Below are positions 1-6,656 of a stretch of 10,926 bases of DNA, piece by piece. Below the pieces are notes generated by a model that saw only the letters and a program-made list of their open reading frames with translations, did no database searches and was not told the origin of the DNA. The stretch covers positions 1 to 10,926 of the forward strand of contig RECT01000171.1 in assembly GCA_007693875.1 (NCBI GenBank). Reading direction: 5' to 3'. Source of the DNA: Spirulina sp. DLM2.Bin59. Its GTDB lineage: Bacteria; Cyanobacteriota; Cyanobacteriia; Cyanobacteriales; Spirulinaceae. A program made the position numbers and the translations under genes. Position 1 is the stretch's first letter. Every line of letters starts with the position of its first letter.

Positions 1-951
1 GTGACGTTTCCCGAAGGGGTGGGGTTTGCGGGGCGGGTATGGGGGGCAGGCCTGCCGGAATGGATCACGACAATTCACAGCGATCCAGATTTTGGCCCCC
101 AATGTCTCGCCCGTCAGGCCAACCTCTGCACGGCTTTAGGGTTCCCCTTGCAAAGTGGCCGGGAAATGTTGGGGGTGATGACATTCTTCCGCCGCGAGCA
201 GTTACCGCCGGATCAAAACTTGTTGCAAATGTTGGCGGCGACGGGCAATCAGTTGGGGCAGTTTATGAAGCGTAAAGAGGCGGAGATCGCCCTTCAAGAG
301 GAGCAGGTTAAAACTGAAGAATTATTGCTCAACATTTTGCCCCAACCCATTGCCGAACGGCTCAAGGTGGATACGACGACGATCGCCGATAGTTTTGAAG
401 AAGTCACCGTCTTGTTTGCGGATTTAGTCGGGTTTACCCAGTTGGCGGCCACCCTTCCCCCCATTGCGATTGTGGAGCAATTAAATGTGATCTTTTCCCA
501 GTTTGATGCCCTCACCGCCCAGTATAGTCTCGAAAAAATCAAAACCATTGGGGATGCCTATATGGTGGTGGGGGGATTGCCTACGCCACGGGGGGATCAT
601 GCGGAGGCGATCGCCAACTTGGCCCTTGCCATGCAGCAGGTTATTCAGGAACTCAACCGCGATAGGTGCGCTAGTGCGGAGCGCACCGAACCCTTCGCTC
701 TCCGCATTGGCATCAACACCGGCTCAGTGGTGGCGGGGGTGATTGGCACGAGTAAATTTAGCTATGACCTGTGGGGGGATACGGTGAACATGGCCAGCCG
801 CATGGAATCCCAAGGGCTACCGGGCCGCATTCAAGTCACCCCCAACACCTACCACCGCCTCAAAGACCACTACACCCTCACCCCCAGGGGCGTGATTCCC
901 ATTAAAGGGAAGGGGGAGATGACCACCTATTGGTTGGATGGTTATTGCTAG
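1..951 (+). CDS. GAF domain-containing class III adenylate cyclase (5' end outside window)
   Basis: This enzyme makes cyclic AMP from ATP and is the C-terminal part of a sensor cyclase. The visible 316 residues open inside a GAF domain (about 1-95, with GRVW and LGVMTFF segments typical of cyanobacterial GAF modules). A helical linker follows (about 95-130, ending in LLNILPQPIAERLK), then the cyclase catalytic domain (about 133-312). The catalytic set is complete: metal-binding D141 (FADLVGFT) and D185 (KTIGDAYM), adenine-selecting K181 and D256, and transition-state N263 and R267 in WGDTVNMASR. The lysine/aspartate pair favours adenylate over guanylate cyclase. The GTG at base 1 is not a credible start because the GAF domain is already under way, so the gene continues upstream. 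The ATPase gene starts 33 bp after its stop on the same strand, but nothing links the two functions. Confidence 0.93.
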   Translation: MTFPEGVGFAGRVWGAGLPEWITTIHSDPDFGPQCLARQANLCTALGFPLQSGREMLGVMTFFRREQLPPDQNLLQMLAATGNQLGQFMKRKEAEIALQEEQVKTEELLLNILPQPIAERLKVDTTTIADSFEEVTVLFADLVGFTQLAATLPPIAIVEQLNVIFSQFDALTAQYSLEKIKTIGDAYMVVGGLPTPRGDHAEAIANLALAMQQVIQELNRDRCASAERTEPFALRIGINTGSVVAGVIGTSKFSYDLWGDTVNMASRMESQGLPGRIQVTPNTYHRLKDHYTLTPRGVIPIKGKGEMTTYWLDGYC

Positions 952-984
952 GATCTCCATGAGCCACCCCACCATCACACCCCT

Positions 985-3117
985 ATGACTTCCACTCCCC
1001 TGCTCAAAACTCAGCAAATCCAGGTCGGCGGCATGGACTGTGCAAGTTGTGCTGCCAAGATTGAAACCGCCTTAGATTGCTTAACGGGGGTTGCGGCGGT
1101 GTCCGTCAGTGCGGCAACGGAACAGCTCACCATCTCCTACGACCCCGCATATCTCACAGAGGCAGAGATTAACGATCGGTTAATCAGTTTGGGCTATCGG
1201 GCGATCGCCCCCACCCCCCAACGCGATGGCGCACCCCATGACCCTGATCGCGGCTCAGGGGAATTTGACCTCCCAGGGGAAATCATCCCTGTGGTTGGCG
1301 TGATGGCGCTATTGGCGGGAGGGATGATCTTTGGGGAATTTTTGCGGAATACTCCCTATGGCCTGGGGGAATACGCCGTTTTTATCCCGGCTTACCTCGT
1401 CAGCGGTTGGACGGTGGTCAAGACGGCGGGCCGCAATCTGTTACGGGGGCAATTATTTGACGAAAACTTTTTGATGACGATCGCAACTTTAGGCGCGATC
1501 GCCATTCGTGAACTCCCCGAAGCGGTGGCAGTGATGCTGTTTTATCGGATTGGCGAACTTTTTCAGGAATACGCGGTGGGGCGATCGCGCCGCTCCATCA
1601 AAGCATTATTAGCCCTGCGCCCGGACATCGCTCATCGCCAAGTAGAGGGTTCTCTCGAAGCGGTTGCACCGGAAACCGTTGCCGTGGGAGATGTTATTGT
1701 CGTCAAACCCGGGGAAAAAATTCCCCTGGATGGCGAGGTATTAGTGGGAAATTCCCAAGTGGATACCTCCGCCTTAACCGGAGAATCAGTACCACGGCGG
1801 GTTCACATCGGCAGCACGGTTTTAGCCGGAATGATCAACAAAACCGGCGTCCTCACTCTGCGGGTGACAAAACTGTTTGGGGAATCCTCCATCGCCAAAA
1901 TTCTCGATCTGGTACAAAACGCCACCCACAAAAAAGCAGCAACGGAAAAGCTAATTACCCGCCTTGCCCGCTATTACACGCCGATAGTCGTGATTCTCTC
2001 CCTGCTTGTTGCCCTCCTGCCTCCCCTCCTCATTCCCGGTGCTACGCATCAAACCTGGGTTTATCGAGCCTTAATTTTGCTCGTGATTTCCTGTCCCTGT
2101 GGGTTAGTGATCAGCATTCCCCTGGGGTACTTTGGCGGTGTGGGTGGGGCAGCTAAACGGGGCATTCTTGTTAAAGGCTCAACGTTTTTAGATGCCCTCA
2201 CCACAGTCAAAACTGTTGTTTTTGATAAAACCGGAACCCTTACCCAAGGCGTTTTTAAGGTTACGGATATTGTCCCTAAAAATGGTTTCTCCGCATCAGA
2301 ACTAATCACCCTAGCGGCAACAGCCGAAGCCCATTCCAACCACCCCATCGCCCAATCCATTCGGGAAGCCTACGGTGAGCCCATTAATAATCAGGGGGTG
2401 ACAGATTACGCAGAAATTGCCGGCTATGGAATTCGGGCCCAGAGCGATGGGCAAATCTTACTGGTAGGGAGCGATCGCCTCCTACATCGAGAACAAATTA
2501 AATTTGATCCTTGCATTGCATCAGGAACCATTGTGCATCTTGCCGTTGATCAACGCTATGCCGGCTATATCCTGATTAGCGATGAAATCAAACAGGATGC
2601 CCCCCAAGCGATCAAGGATCTGAAGTGTCTTGGGGTTAAACAAACAGTGATGCTCACCGGAGATAACCAGCGCGTCGCCGATCATGTCGCCCAACAATTA
2701 GGTTTAGATGCCTATGTTGCTGAACTGCTCCCAGAAGGGAAAGTCGAGGCCATGGAAGAGATCTTGCACCGTTCCGGTCAAGGTAAAGTGGTATTTGTTG
2801 GAGACGGCATCAACGATGCACCCGTGATTGCCAGAGCGGATATTGGGGTCGCCATGGGGGGATTAGGTTCCGATGCGGCGATTGAAACCGCTGATATTGT
2901 GATTATGGGCGATGCCCCCTCGAAAGTAGCTGAAGCGATTCAAATTGCCCAAAAAACGCGCAAAATTGTTCTGCAAAATATTGTCTTAGCCCTGGGCGTG
3001 AAAGCACTATTTATTCTCCTTGGAATTATGGGAGTGGCAACACTGTGGGAAGCCGTATTTGCCGATGTTGGTGTAGCATTATTGGCCATTCTCAATGCGA
3101 CGCGGGTCATGAAGTGA
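985..3117 (+). CDS. Heavy-metal P1B-type ATPase, Zn/Cd/Pb exporter type
   Basis: This is an ATP-driven pump that moves soft divalent metals out across a membrane (710 residues). An N-terminal HMA metal-binding domain (about 8-75) carries GMDCASC with C19 and C22. Membrane helices lie near 99-117, 130-145, 160-190, 330-352 and 358-390, with a C-terminal pair after 660. The actuator loop has TGES (265-268). The transport site is C370-P-C372, the phosphorylated aspartate is D414 in DKTGT, the nucleotide-domain HP is 453-454, and the hinge is GDGIND (606-611). K673 and D694 in the last two helices match in type and spacing the lysine/aspartate pair that marks the ZntA/CadA (P1B-2) group, so Zn, Cd or Pb are likelier substrates than Cu. 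ZiaA is a known cyanobacterial member, but orthology cannot be shown here. No ArsR/SmtB-type regulator gene is present in the window. The ATG at 985 lacks a Shine-Dalgarno sequence but sits directly before the HMA domain. Confidence 0.95.
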   Translation: MTSTPLLKTQQIQVGGMDCASCAAKIETALDCLTGVAAVSVSAATEQLTISYDPAYLTEAEINDRLISLGYRAIAPTPQRDGAPHDPDRGSGEFDLPGEIIPVVGVMALLAGGMIFGEFLRNTPYGLGEYAVFIPAYLVSGWTVVKTAGRNLLRGQLFDENFLMTIATLGAIAIRELPEAVAVMLFYRIGELFQEYAVGRSRRSIKALLALRPDIAHRQVEGSLEAVAPETVAVGDVIVVKPGEKIPLDGEVLVGNSQVDTSALTGESVPRRVHIGSTVLAGMINKTGVLTLRVTKLFGESSIAKILDLVQNATHKKAATEKLITRLARYYTPIVVILSLLVALLPPLLIPGATHQTWVYRALILLVISCPCGLVISIPLGYFGGVGGAAKRGILVKGSTFLDALTTVKTVVFDKTGTLTQGVFKVTDIVPKNGFSASELITLAATAEAHSNHPIAQSIREAYGEPINNQGVTDYAEIAGYGIRAQSDGQILLVGSDRLLHREQIKFDPCIASGTIVHLAVDQRYAGYILISDEIKQDAPQAIKDLKCLGVKQTVMLTGDNQRVADHVAQQLGLDAYVAELLPEGKVEAMEEILHRSGQGKVVFVGDGINDAPVIARADIGVAMGGLGSDAAIETADIVIMGDAPSKVAEAIQIAQKTRKIVLQNIVLALGVKALFILLGIMGVATLWEAVFADVGVALLAILNATRVMK

Positions 3118-3174
3118 GGGTTCTCCACCCCCCTGATCTGTTCATCGTTTACAGAGCCCTATCTTGCTGAATCC

Positions 3175-4047
3175 TTAAGAGCCGAGGCCGATGGGAGGCG
3201 AGGGGGGGGCTGTGGGTGGGTTTGGGGGCGGCTCAGGGGGGGCGGGGTGATCTGGCTCAGGAAAGTGATGATGAGGATTGTTCATTAAGCTGTGCATCGC
3301 CTGGTTGAGGGCGTTGGGATCCATGAATAAAACTTTGGAATTGGGGCTATTGCCCAGTTTTTCATTGGCTTCCACATAACGCTGGGCGACGAGAAATTCT
3401 AAAACCTGTTTGGCATCGGGTTTTTGATCCAGGACATCGGAGAGCATTTGAATAGATTCCACAATCCCTTCCGTTTCGGCAATTTCTGCCCGCTTTTTAC
3501 TTTCTGCTGCCCGCTCCAACTCTAGGGATTCCATCACCGTAGCAGCGGGGGAAATTTCCCGCACCTCAATGCGCGTCACCTTCACCCCCCAATCCCCCGT
3601 GGCTTCGTCCAGTTGCTCTAAAAGGGATTGATTAATGCGATCGCGGGATGAATAGGTTTCCTCCAACTTGAGGCGACCAATGGCAGACCGCACATTGGTT
3701 AACACCAAATTCTTAATCGCCTTCTTAATATCCTCCACCACATAAAATGTTCGCTCTAGCTCCAAAATGCGCCAATAGACCACCGCATCTACCTTGAGGG
3801 AAACATTATCCCTCGTAATCGCATATTGTGGTTCAATATCCAGCACTTTCTCGCGGGTTGTATCCTCCACCACAATCGTTTCCAACACCGGCAGGACAAT
3901 ATTCAGCCCCGCCGTCAGTTTGCGGCTGTACTGCCCAAACCGCTCCACTAAGGCTTCATTCCCCTCGTTAATAATCTTGATCGAATTCATTAGGGTAAAC
4001 ACGCCCCCTAACACTGCCGGCACGAGTAAATAGAGTAAAGAATTCAT
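3175..4047 (-). CDS. SPFH/stomatin-family (slipin-like) membrane protein
   Basis: This is a member of the stomatin/prohibitin/flotillin superfamily, whose members form large membrane-attached oligomers that organise membranes or control membrane proteases. It has 290 residues. One hydrophobic N-terminal helix (about 3-19) is followed by the SPFH domain (about 22-180), with recognisable EALVERFGQYSRKL, DAVVYWRI and GVKVTRIEVREI segments. A charged helical stretch rich in Glu, Lys and Ala (about 173-200) probably mediates assembly. The last 28 residues (263-290) are a low-complexity tail with 14 prolines, longer and more proline-rich than usual. Slipins often neighbour an NfeD-type partner, but none is visible here. 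The gene converges on the ATPase gene with 57 bp between stops. The start at 4047 places the membrane helix right at the N terminus. A GGAG lies 11 bases upstream, rather far for a ribosome binding site. Confidence 0.93.
   Translation of the reverse strand: MNSLLYLLVPAVLGGVFTLMNSIKIINEGNEALVERFGQYSRKLTAGLNIVLPVLETIVVEDTTREKVLDIEPQYAITRDNVSLKVDAVVYWRILELERTFYVVEDIKKAIKNLVLTNVRSAIGRLKLEETYSSRDRINQSLLEQLDEATGDWGVKVTRIEVREISPAATVMESLELERAAESKKRAEIAETEGIVESIQMLSDVLDQKPDAKQVLEFLVAQRYVEANEKLGNSPNSKVLFMDPNALNQAMHSLMNNPHHHFPEPDHPAPPEPPPNPPTAPPSPPIGLGS
3193..3247 (+). other. G-run cluster with G-quadruplex potential
   Basis: Seven runs of three or more G (3193-3195, 3202-3209, 3214-3216, 3218-3220, 3224-3228, 3236-3242, 3244-3247) lie on the plus strand. 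Four of them are separated by loops of only 4, 1 and 3 bases, which fits the standard G-quadruplex pattern. The cluster is the complement of the proline codons in the SPFH protein tail and lies about 75 bp past the ATPase stop. Its composition is explained by that coding role; a structural role is inference. Confidence 0.5.
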
Positions 4048-4065
4048 GGGGGTGGAGTCTCCAGA

Positions 4066-4100
4066 GGGGAATGGGGAACGGGGAACGGGGAACGGGGAAT
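4066..4100 (-). repeat. Tandem heptamer array, five copies of GGGGAAY
   Basis: There are five head-to-tail 7-bp units on the plus strand: GGGGAAT, three of GGGGAAC, then GGGGAAT. On the minus strand these read RTTCCCC. They resemble the short tandemly repeated heptamers (STRR) described from cyanobacterial genomes. The array ends 18 bases before the SPFH start codon and so lies in that gene's presumed leader. Confidence 0.85.
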
Positions 4101-4150
4101 AGGGAGGTTAATCGAGCCTTTACACCAGTTAAACGAAACGATTTCAAAGT

Positions 4151-4185
4151 CCCTCTCCCACTCTGGGAGAGGGATTTAGGGTGAG
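4151..4185. repeat. Dispersed hairpin repeat (perfect 10-bp stem, 3-base loop)
   Basis: CCCTCTCCCA at 4151-4160 pairs perfectly with TGGGAGAGGG at 4164-4173 around a CTC loop, followed by ATTTAGGGTGAGG. I recall this sequence as a dispersed intergenic repeat common in cyanobacterial genomes; I could not search for other copies. No T-run follows on either strand, so it is a poor fit to an intrinsic terminator. It lies between the alpha-E stop and the SPFH start, both on the minus strand. Confidence 0.7.
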
Positions 4186-4199
4186 GGCATAGTTTAAAG

Positions 4200-4228
4200 T
4201 TATTACCAAACAAGCTGTAATATGTCAG
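4200..4228 (-). promoter_or_regulatory. Candidate sigma-70-type promoter for the SPFH gene
   Basis: Read on the minus strand, CTGACA (4228-4223) is separated by 17 bases from TAATAA (4205-4200), with a TGG extended -10 element just before it. Transcription would begin near 4193, giving a leader of about 145 bases that contains the hairpin repeat and the heptamer array. The -35 match is good (5 of 6) and the -10 match is weak (3 of 6). Confidence 0.35.
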
Positions 4229-4260
4229 GGTGAAAAGTTGGAGTGAAAAGTTTTTCGCCC

Positions 4261-5214
4261 CTAGGCCGGAATGGCATCGGCACTAAAAAACGTTGCCGCG
4301 ATTTCATTGCTCACCTGATTAATTGACCCCTGCATTTGGTCTAAGAATTCGTGCATGCCATCTTCAATCACATCCTCAATAACCAAATACCCCAACTGGG
4401 CACAGAGGCGACCGATCGCCCGCTCCGGTGGATTGCTCCAGGTTCCCATCGGGGTTTGAGTGACGTGGTAGAGGGATTTTTCCGCCTGGGAGAGGGAAAA
4501 ATAGATGGAGCGGGGAAAATGGCGATTGAGGATTAAAAAAGCCGCCACCGCTGCCGGGTGAATGCGGTGCTCCTGTTTGCGATACATTTCATAGGCACTG
4601 GCGGATTTTAATAAAGCCATCCATTGCAGTTGATCCAGAGGTGTCCCCACCCATTGGGCGGAGGGGAGGAGGATGAAATATTTCACATCGAGAATCCGCG
4701 CCGTTTTATCTGCCCGCTCTAAAAGTCGGCCCATTTGCCCAAAATGCCAGCCCTCATTATGGGTCATGGTTGCATCCATCACCCCCGCAAAGCGATGGCT
4801 GGCCAGCTTCACCTGGGCAAAAAAGTCCGGCAACATATCCAGATGCTTAACAGAATCGGCATCTTTAACCATCAGGTAAAAATTATTCACCTCCTCCCAC
4901 ATTTCCGAGGAAATAATCTCCCGAATCGAGCGGGCATTTTCCCGCGCCACCCGCAACACCGAAAGGATCGAGTTGGGATATTTGGGGTCAAAGGTGAGAA
5001 ATTGAATCACGTTCTCGGCATTGGCTTCGCCGTAATGCTCCCGAAAAAAATTGGAATCGCCGGTGGTGGTGACGAGGGGTTGCCATTGTTGCGCCAAGTT
5101 AATCGGCAGATCGAGCATTAAATTGAGGTTGACATCCACAAACCGAGCCAGGTTCTCGGCTCGCTCAATGTACCGATTGAGCCAATAAATCGAATCTGCA
5201 ACACGACTCAACAT
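4261..5214 (-). CDS. Alpha-E domain protein (DUF403)
   Basis: This is a 317-residue all-helical protein of the alpha-E family. Family genes are commonly found beside a circularly permuted ATP-grasp enzyme and a transglutaminase-like protein, suggesting a role in a peptide-ligating or peptide-modifying system; its biochemical activity is not established. The sequence starts with the family's signature MLSRVADSIYWLNRYIERAE, and an internal repeat-like motif, LLERADKTARILD, occurs near 164-176. The length is normal and the frame is intact, so the gene appears complete. The ATG at 5214 begins exactly at the conserved N terminus. It lies 38 bp downstream of the creatininase-family gene on the same strand and is probably co-transcribed with it. 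Neither usual partner is present within the window. Confidence 0.93.
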   Translation of the reverse strand: MLSRVADSIYWLNRYIERAENLARFVDVNLNLMLDLPINLAQQWQPLVTTTGDSNFFREHYGEANAENVIQFLTFDPKYPNSILSVLRVARENARSIREIISSEMWEEVNNFYLMVKDADSVKHLDMLPDFFAQVKLASHRFAGVMDATMTHNEGWHFGQMGRLLERADKTARILDVKYFILLPSAQWVGTPLDQLQWMALLKSASAYEMYRKQEHRIHPAAVAAFLILNRHFPRSIYFSLSQAEKSLYHVTQTPMGTWSNPPERAIGRLCAQLGYLVIEDVIEDGMHEFLDQMQGSINQVSNEIAATFFSADAIPA

Positions 5215-5252
5215 AGGTTTAATCTCGATAAAAGGGCAAATCTGCTTGCATT

Positions 5253-5999
5253 TTAAGGTGCGGCGATAAATTTTCGATAACTTTCGCTTAAATCCGCCAC
5301 GGCTTGGGTGTAGAACTTTTCACCATGTTCGGGGGTGGCGAGGGCGGGGTTAGACCCCATGCGGCCATCGGGGTAGTGGGCGCGGAAGTCTGCTGCGCCG
5401 TAGATCGTATGGCCGGAGGCGACGGTGGCATTGAGGGGGGCGGTTTTGATCGCGTCGGGGTAGAGATATTGGGTGAGGGCAACTTCGCTGGGGGTGGCGT
5501 GGGAGCCTTCTTGCGGGCCGTAGAGTTCCCGGGCCAGTTGGTAAACGTGATGGCCCATAAACCAGTTAGCAATGGTGCAACGCACCTGATCCCCCCCCGC
5601 AATGCCACAATGGCTGAGGTGGTCGTAGGTTTCCGCAAAGGCGGCTTTGAGGGTGGCAATGTTGCCGCCGTGACCATTAAGGAAGAAAAAGCGGCGAAAC
5701 CCGGCCCGGGCCAGGGGGGTGATCAGGTCACAGATCACTAAAATTAACGTGGTGGGGCGTAAACTCATGGAGCCGGGAAAAGCGGTGTGATGGAGAGCCA
5801 TCCCCACATTAATTGTCGGGGCAACTAGGGCTTGGGTGGCTTCCCCCACCCCTTTGGCGATCGCCTCAGCACAAATAGTATCCGTCCCCATCAACCCCGT
5901 AGGGCCATGTTGCTCCGTGGAGCCGATGGGGATAATGATCCCCTGGGAAGTGGTGAGGTACTGCTCAACCTCAGGCCAAGTGCTTAACTGTAATAACAT
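5253..5999 (-). CDS. Creatininase-family metal-dependent amidohydrolase
   Basis: This belongs to the creatininase superfamily, whose members hydrolyse cyclic or linear amides with a dinuclear metal centre; the substrate cannot be read from the sequence. Numbering from the ATG at 5999 (248 residues), the expected metal and active-site residues are present: E29 and H31 in GSTEQHGP, D40 in GTD, H70/H71, H110 in NGHGGN, and E164 and H167 in EGSHA. The frame is open upstream to a TTG at 6023, which would add eight residues. I prefer the ATG because MLLQLSTWPEVEQYL looks like the start of the family domain, and a TTGACA -35-like element at 6044-6039 would leave the TTG outside the transcript. Neither start has a Shine-Dalgarno sequence. 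The gene probably shares a transcript with the downstream alpha-E gene. Use in a peptide or amide salvage pathway is a guess from that pairing. Confidence 0.92.
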   Translation of the reverse strand: MLLQLSTWPEVEQYLTTSQGIIIPIGSTEQHGPTGLMGTDTICAEAIAKGVGEATQALVAPTINVGMALHHTAFPGSMSLRPTTLILVICDLITPLARAGFRRFFFLNGHGGNIATLKAAFAETYDHLSHCGIAGGDQVRCTIANWFMGHHVYQLARELYGPQEGSHATPSEVALTQYLYPDAIKTAPLNATVASGHTIYGAADFRAHYPDGRMGSNPALATPEHGEKFYTQAVADLSESYRKFIAAP

Positions 6000-6038
6000 T
6001 GGGGGCAGGGCGTAGGATTCCAATTTTAAGATAGCTTA

Positions 6039-6044
6039 TGTCAA
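6039..6044 (-). promoter_or_regulatory. Possible -35 element of the creatininase/alpha-E transcript
   Basis: The minus strand reads TTGACA here, 39 bases upstream of the ATG at 5999, within the divergent intergenic region. No convincing -10 hexamer is seen 16-18 bases downstream. The site is flanked by two direct copies of GCTATC, 17 bases apart. This is only a partial promoter match. Confidence 0.2.
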
Positions 6045-6064
6045 GGGATAGCCGGTTAACCCAA

Positions 6065-6092
6065 TCCCCACTCTCTACTTCCCACTCCCCAC
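6065..6092 (+). repeat. Degenerate tandem heptamer array, four copies (TCCCCAC type)
   Basis: There are four consecutive 7-bp units: TCCCCAC, TCTCTAC, TTCCCAC and TCCCCAC. The type is related to the array at 4066-4100 (C-rich on the sense strand of the following gene). It ends 9 bases before the ATG of the lipoprotein gene, where a ribosome binding site would normally lie; no purine-rich Shine-Dalgarno sequence is present. Confidence 0.7.
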
Positions 6093-6101
6093 TTAATCTC
6101 T

Positions 6102-6656
6102 ATGGGTCATCCCCGCCACAATCTCCTCACGTTTGCTTGCTGTACCCTCTTGGTTGCAGGGAGCTTAACGGCCTGCGGTGAGAGTAAGGTCGTGCAGTGC
6201 GATCGCCTCATGGGGGCGATCCGTAACCTCCAGCAAACCCAAGACCGCCTCGATCAAGAAATGCAAACCGCCGAAGCCTTTGAGGAAGCCGCCACCTTTG
6301 ACGACTTTAAATTTGTCGCCGCCCAAATGTCCGAAGCTTTTGAGGCGATCGCCACCAGCCTCACCGCTGACCTCGAAGTGATCGCCGACCTTGATCTCAG
6401 AGATTCCGAGTTAAAAACCCTACAAACCGAAGTGATCACCCAAGGCAGCCGCCATCGGGATCTCCCCCAATGGGCCAGCGGTGTTTTAGGCGAAGTCAGT
6501 GAATTAGAACTCAACGCCGAAGGGCGGATCAAGTTGAATCAGCTAGCCACGGAAATTGATCAATTTTCCGTCGAGCTGGAAAAAGCCCAATTAGCCCTCA
6601 ACGAAGCCATCGGCGATGTCCAAGTTGCTTGCGGCGGCCCCGCCCCTGGGGATTAA
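6102..6656 (+). CDS. Predicted lipoprotein of unknown function
   Basis: I do not recognise the family. The 184-residue product starts with a lipoprotein signal peptide: a short basic N-region (MGHPRHN), a hydrophobic core (8-21) and the lipobox L22-T-A-C25, so the mature protein should be lipid-anchored at C25 on the outer face of a membrane. The rest is acidic, rich in Ala, Glu, Gln and Leu, and almost certainly helical, with coiled-coil-like stretches near 35-60 and 140-172. Two further cysteines, C33 and C177, lie near the two ends of the mature chain and could form a disulfide joining them. The gene diverges from the creatininase gene. Its stop codon overlaps the stop of the convergent CHAT-FHA gene. 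Standard codon use, two HIP1 sites and a clear signal peptide support a real gene. Confidence 0.85.
   Translation: MGHPRHNLLTFACCTLLVAGSLTACGESKVVQCDRLMGAIRNLQQTQDRLDQEMQTAEAFEEAATFDDFKFVAAQMSEAFEAIATSLTADLEVIADLDLRDSELKTLQTEVITQGSRHRDLPQWASGVLGEVSELELNAEGRIKLNQLATEIDQFSVELEKAQLALNEAIGDVQVACGGPAPGD

Noticed and set aside
1..3. GTG as the start codon of the cyclase gene
   Set aside because: The encoded protein begins in the middle of a GAF domain, so the true start lies upstream of the window.
985..3117. ATPase as a recently transferred gene because its second half looks more A/T-rich
   Set aside because: I could not compute composition, and the gene holds several HIP1 sites (1201, 1495, 1581, 2471), which argues for long residence.
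4053..4063. Short palindrome TGGAGTCTCCA just before the SPFH start as a translational switch
   Set aside because: The stem is at most four or five pairs with a tiny loop, too weak to claim, although it includes the only GGAG upstream of the start.
4066..4100. Heptamer array as a CRISPR array
   Set aside because: The units are 7 bp, directly adjacent and without spacers.
4151..4173. Hairpin as an intrinsic terminator of the alpha-E gene
   Set aside because: The stem is strong but there is no T-run on the minus strand after it (ACTTTG follows), and the sequence looks like a dispersed repeat.
4735..5121. Open frame on the plus strand opposite the alpha-E gene
   Set aside because: It has no recognisable domain and is fully antisense to a well-conserved gene, so it is a shadow of that gene's codon pattern.
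5304..5741. Glycine-rich open frame on the plus strand opposite the creatininase-family gene
   Set aside because: Its composition (Gly, Val, Ala runs) reflects the G-rich complement of a real gene; no motifs or start signals.
6000..6023. TTG at 6023 as start of the creatininase-family gene
   Set aside because: It would add eight residues that do not look like the family N terminus, and the TTGACA element at 6044-6039 is too close. The ATG at 5999 is the better start.
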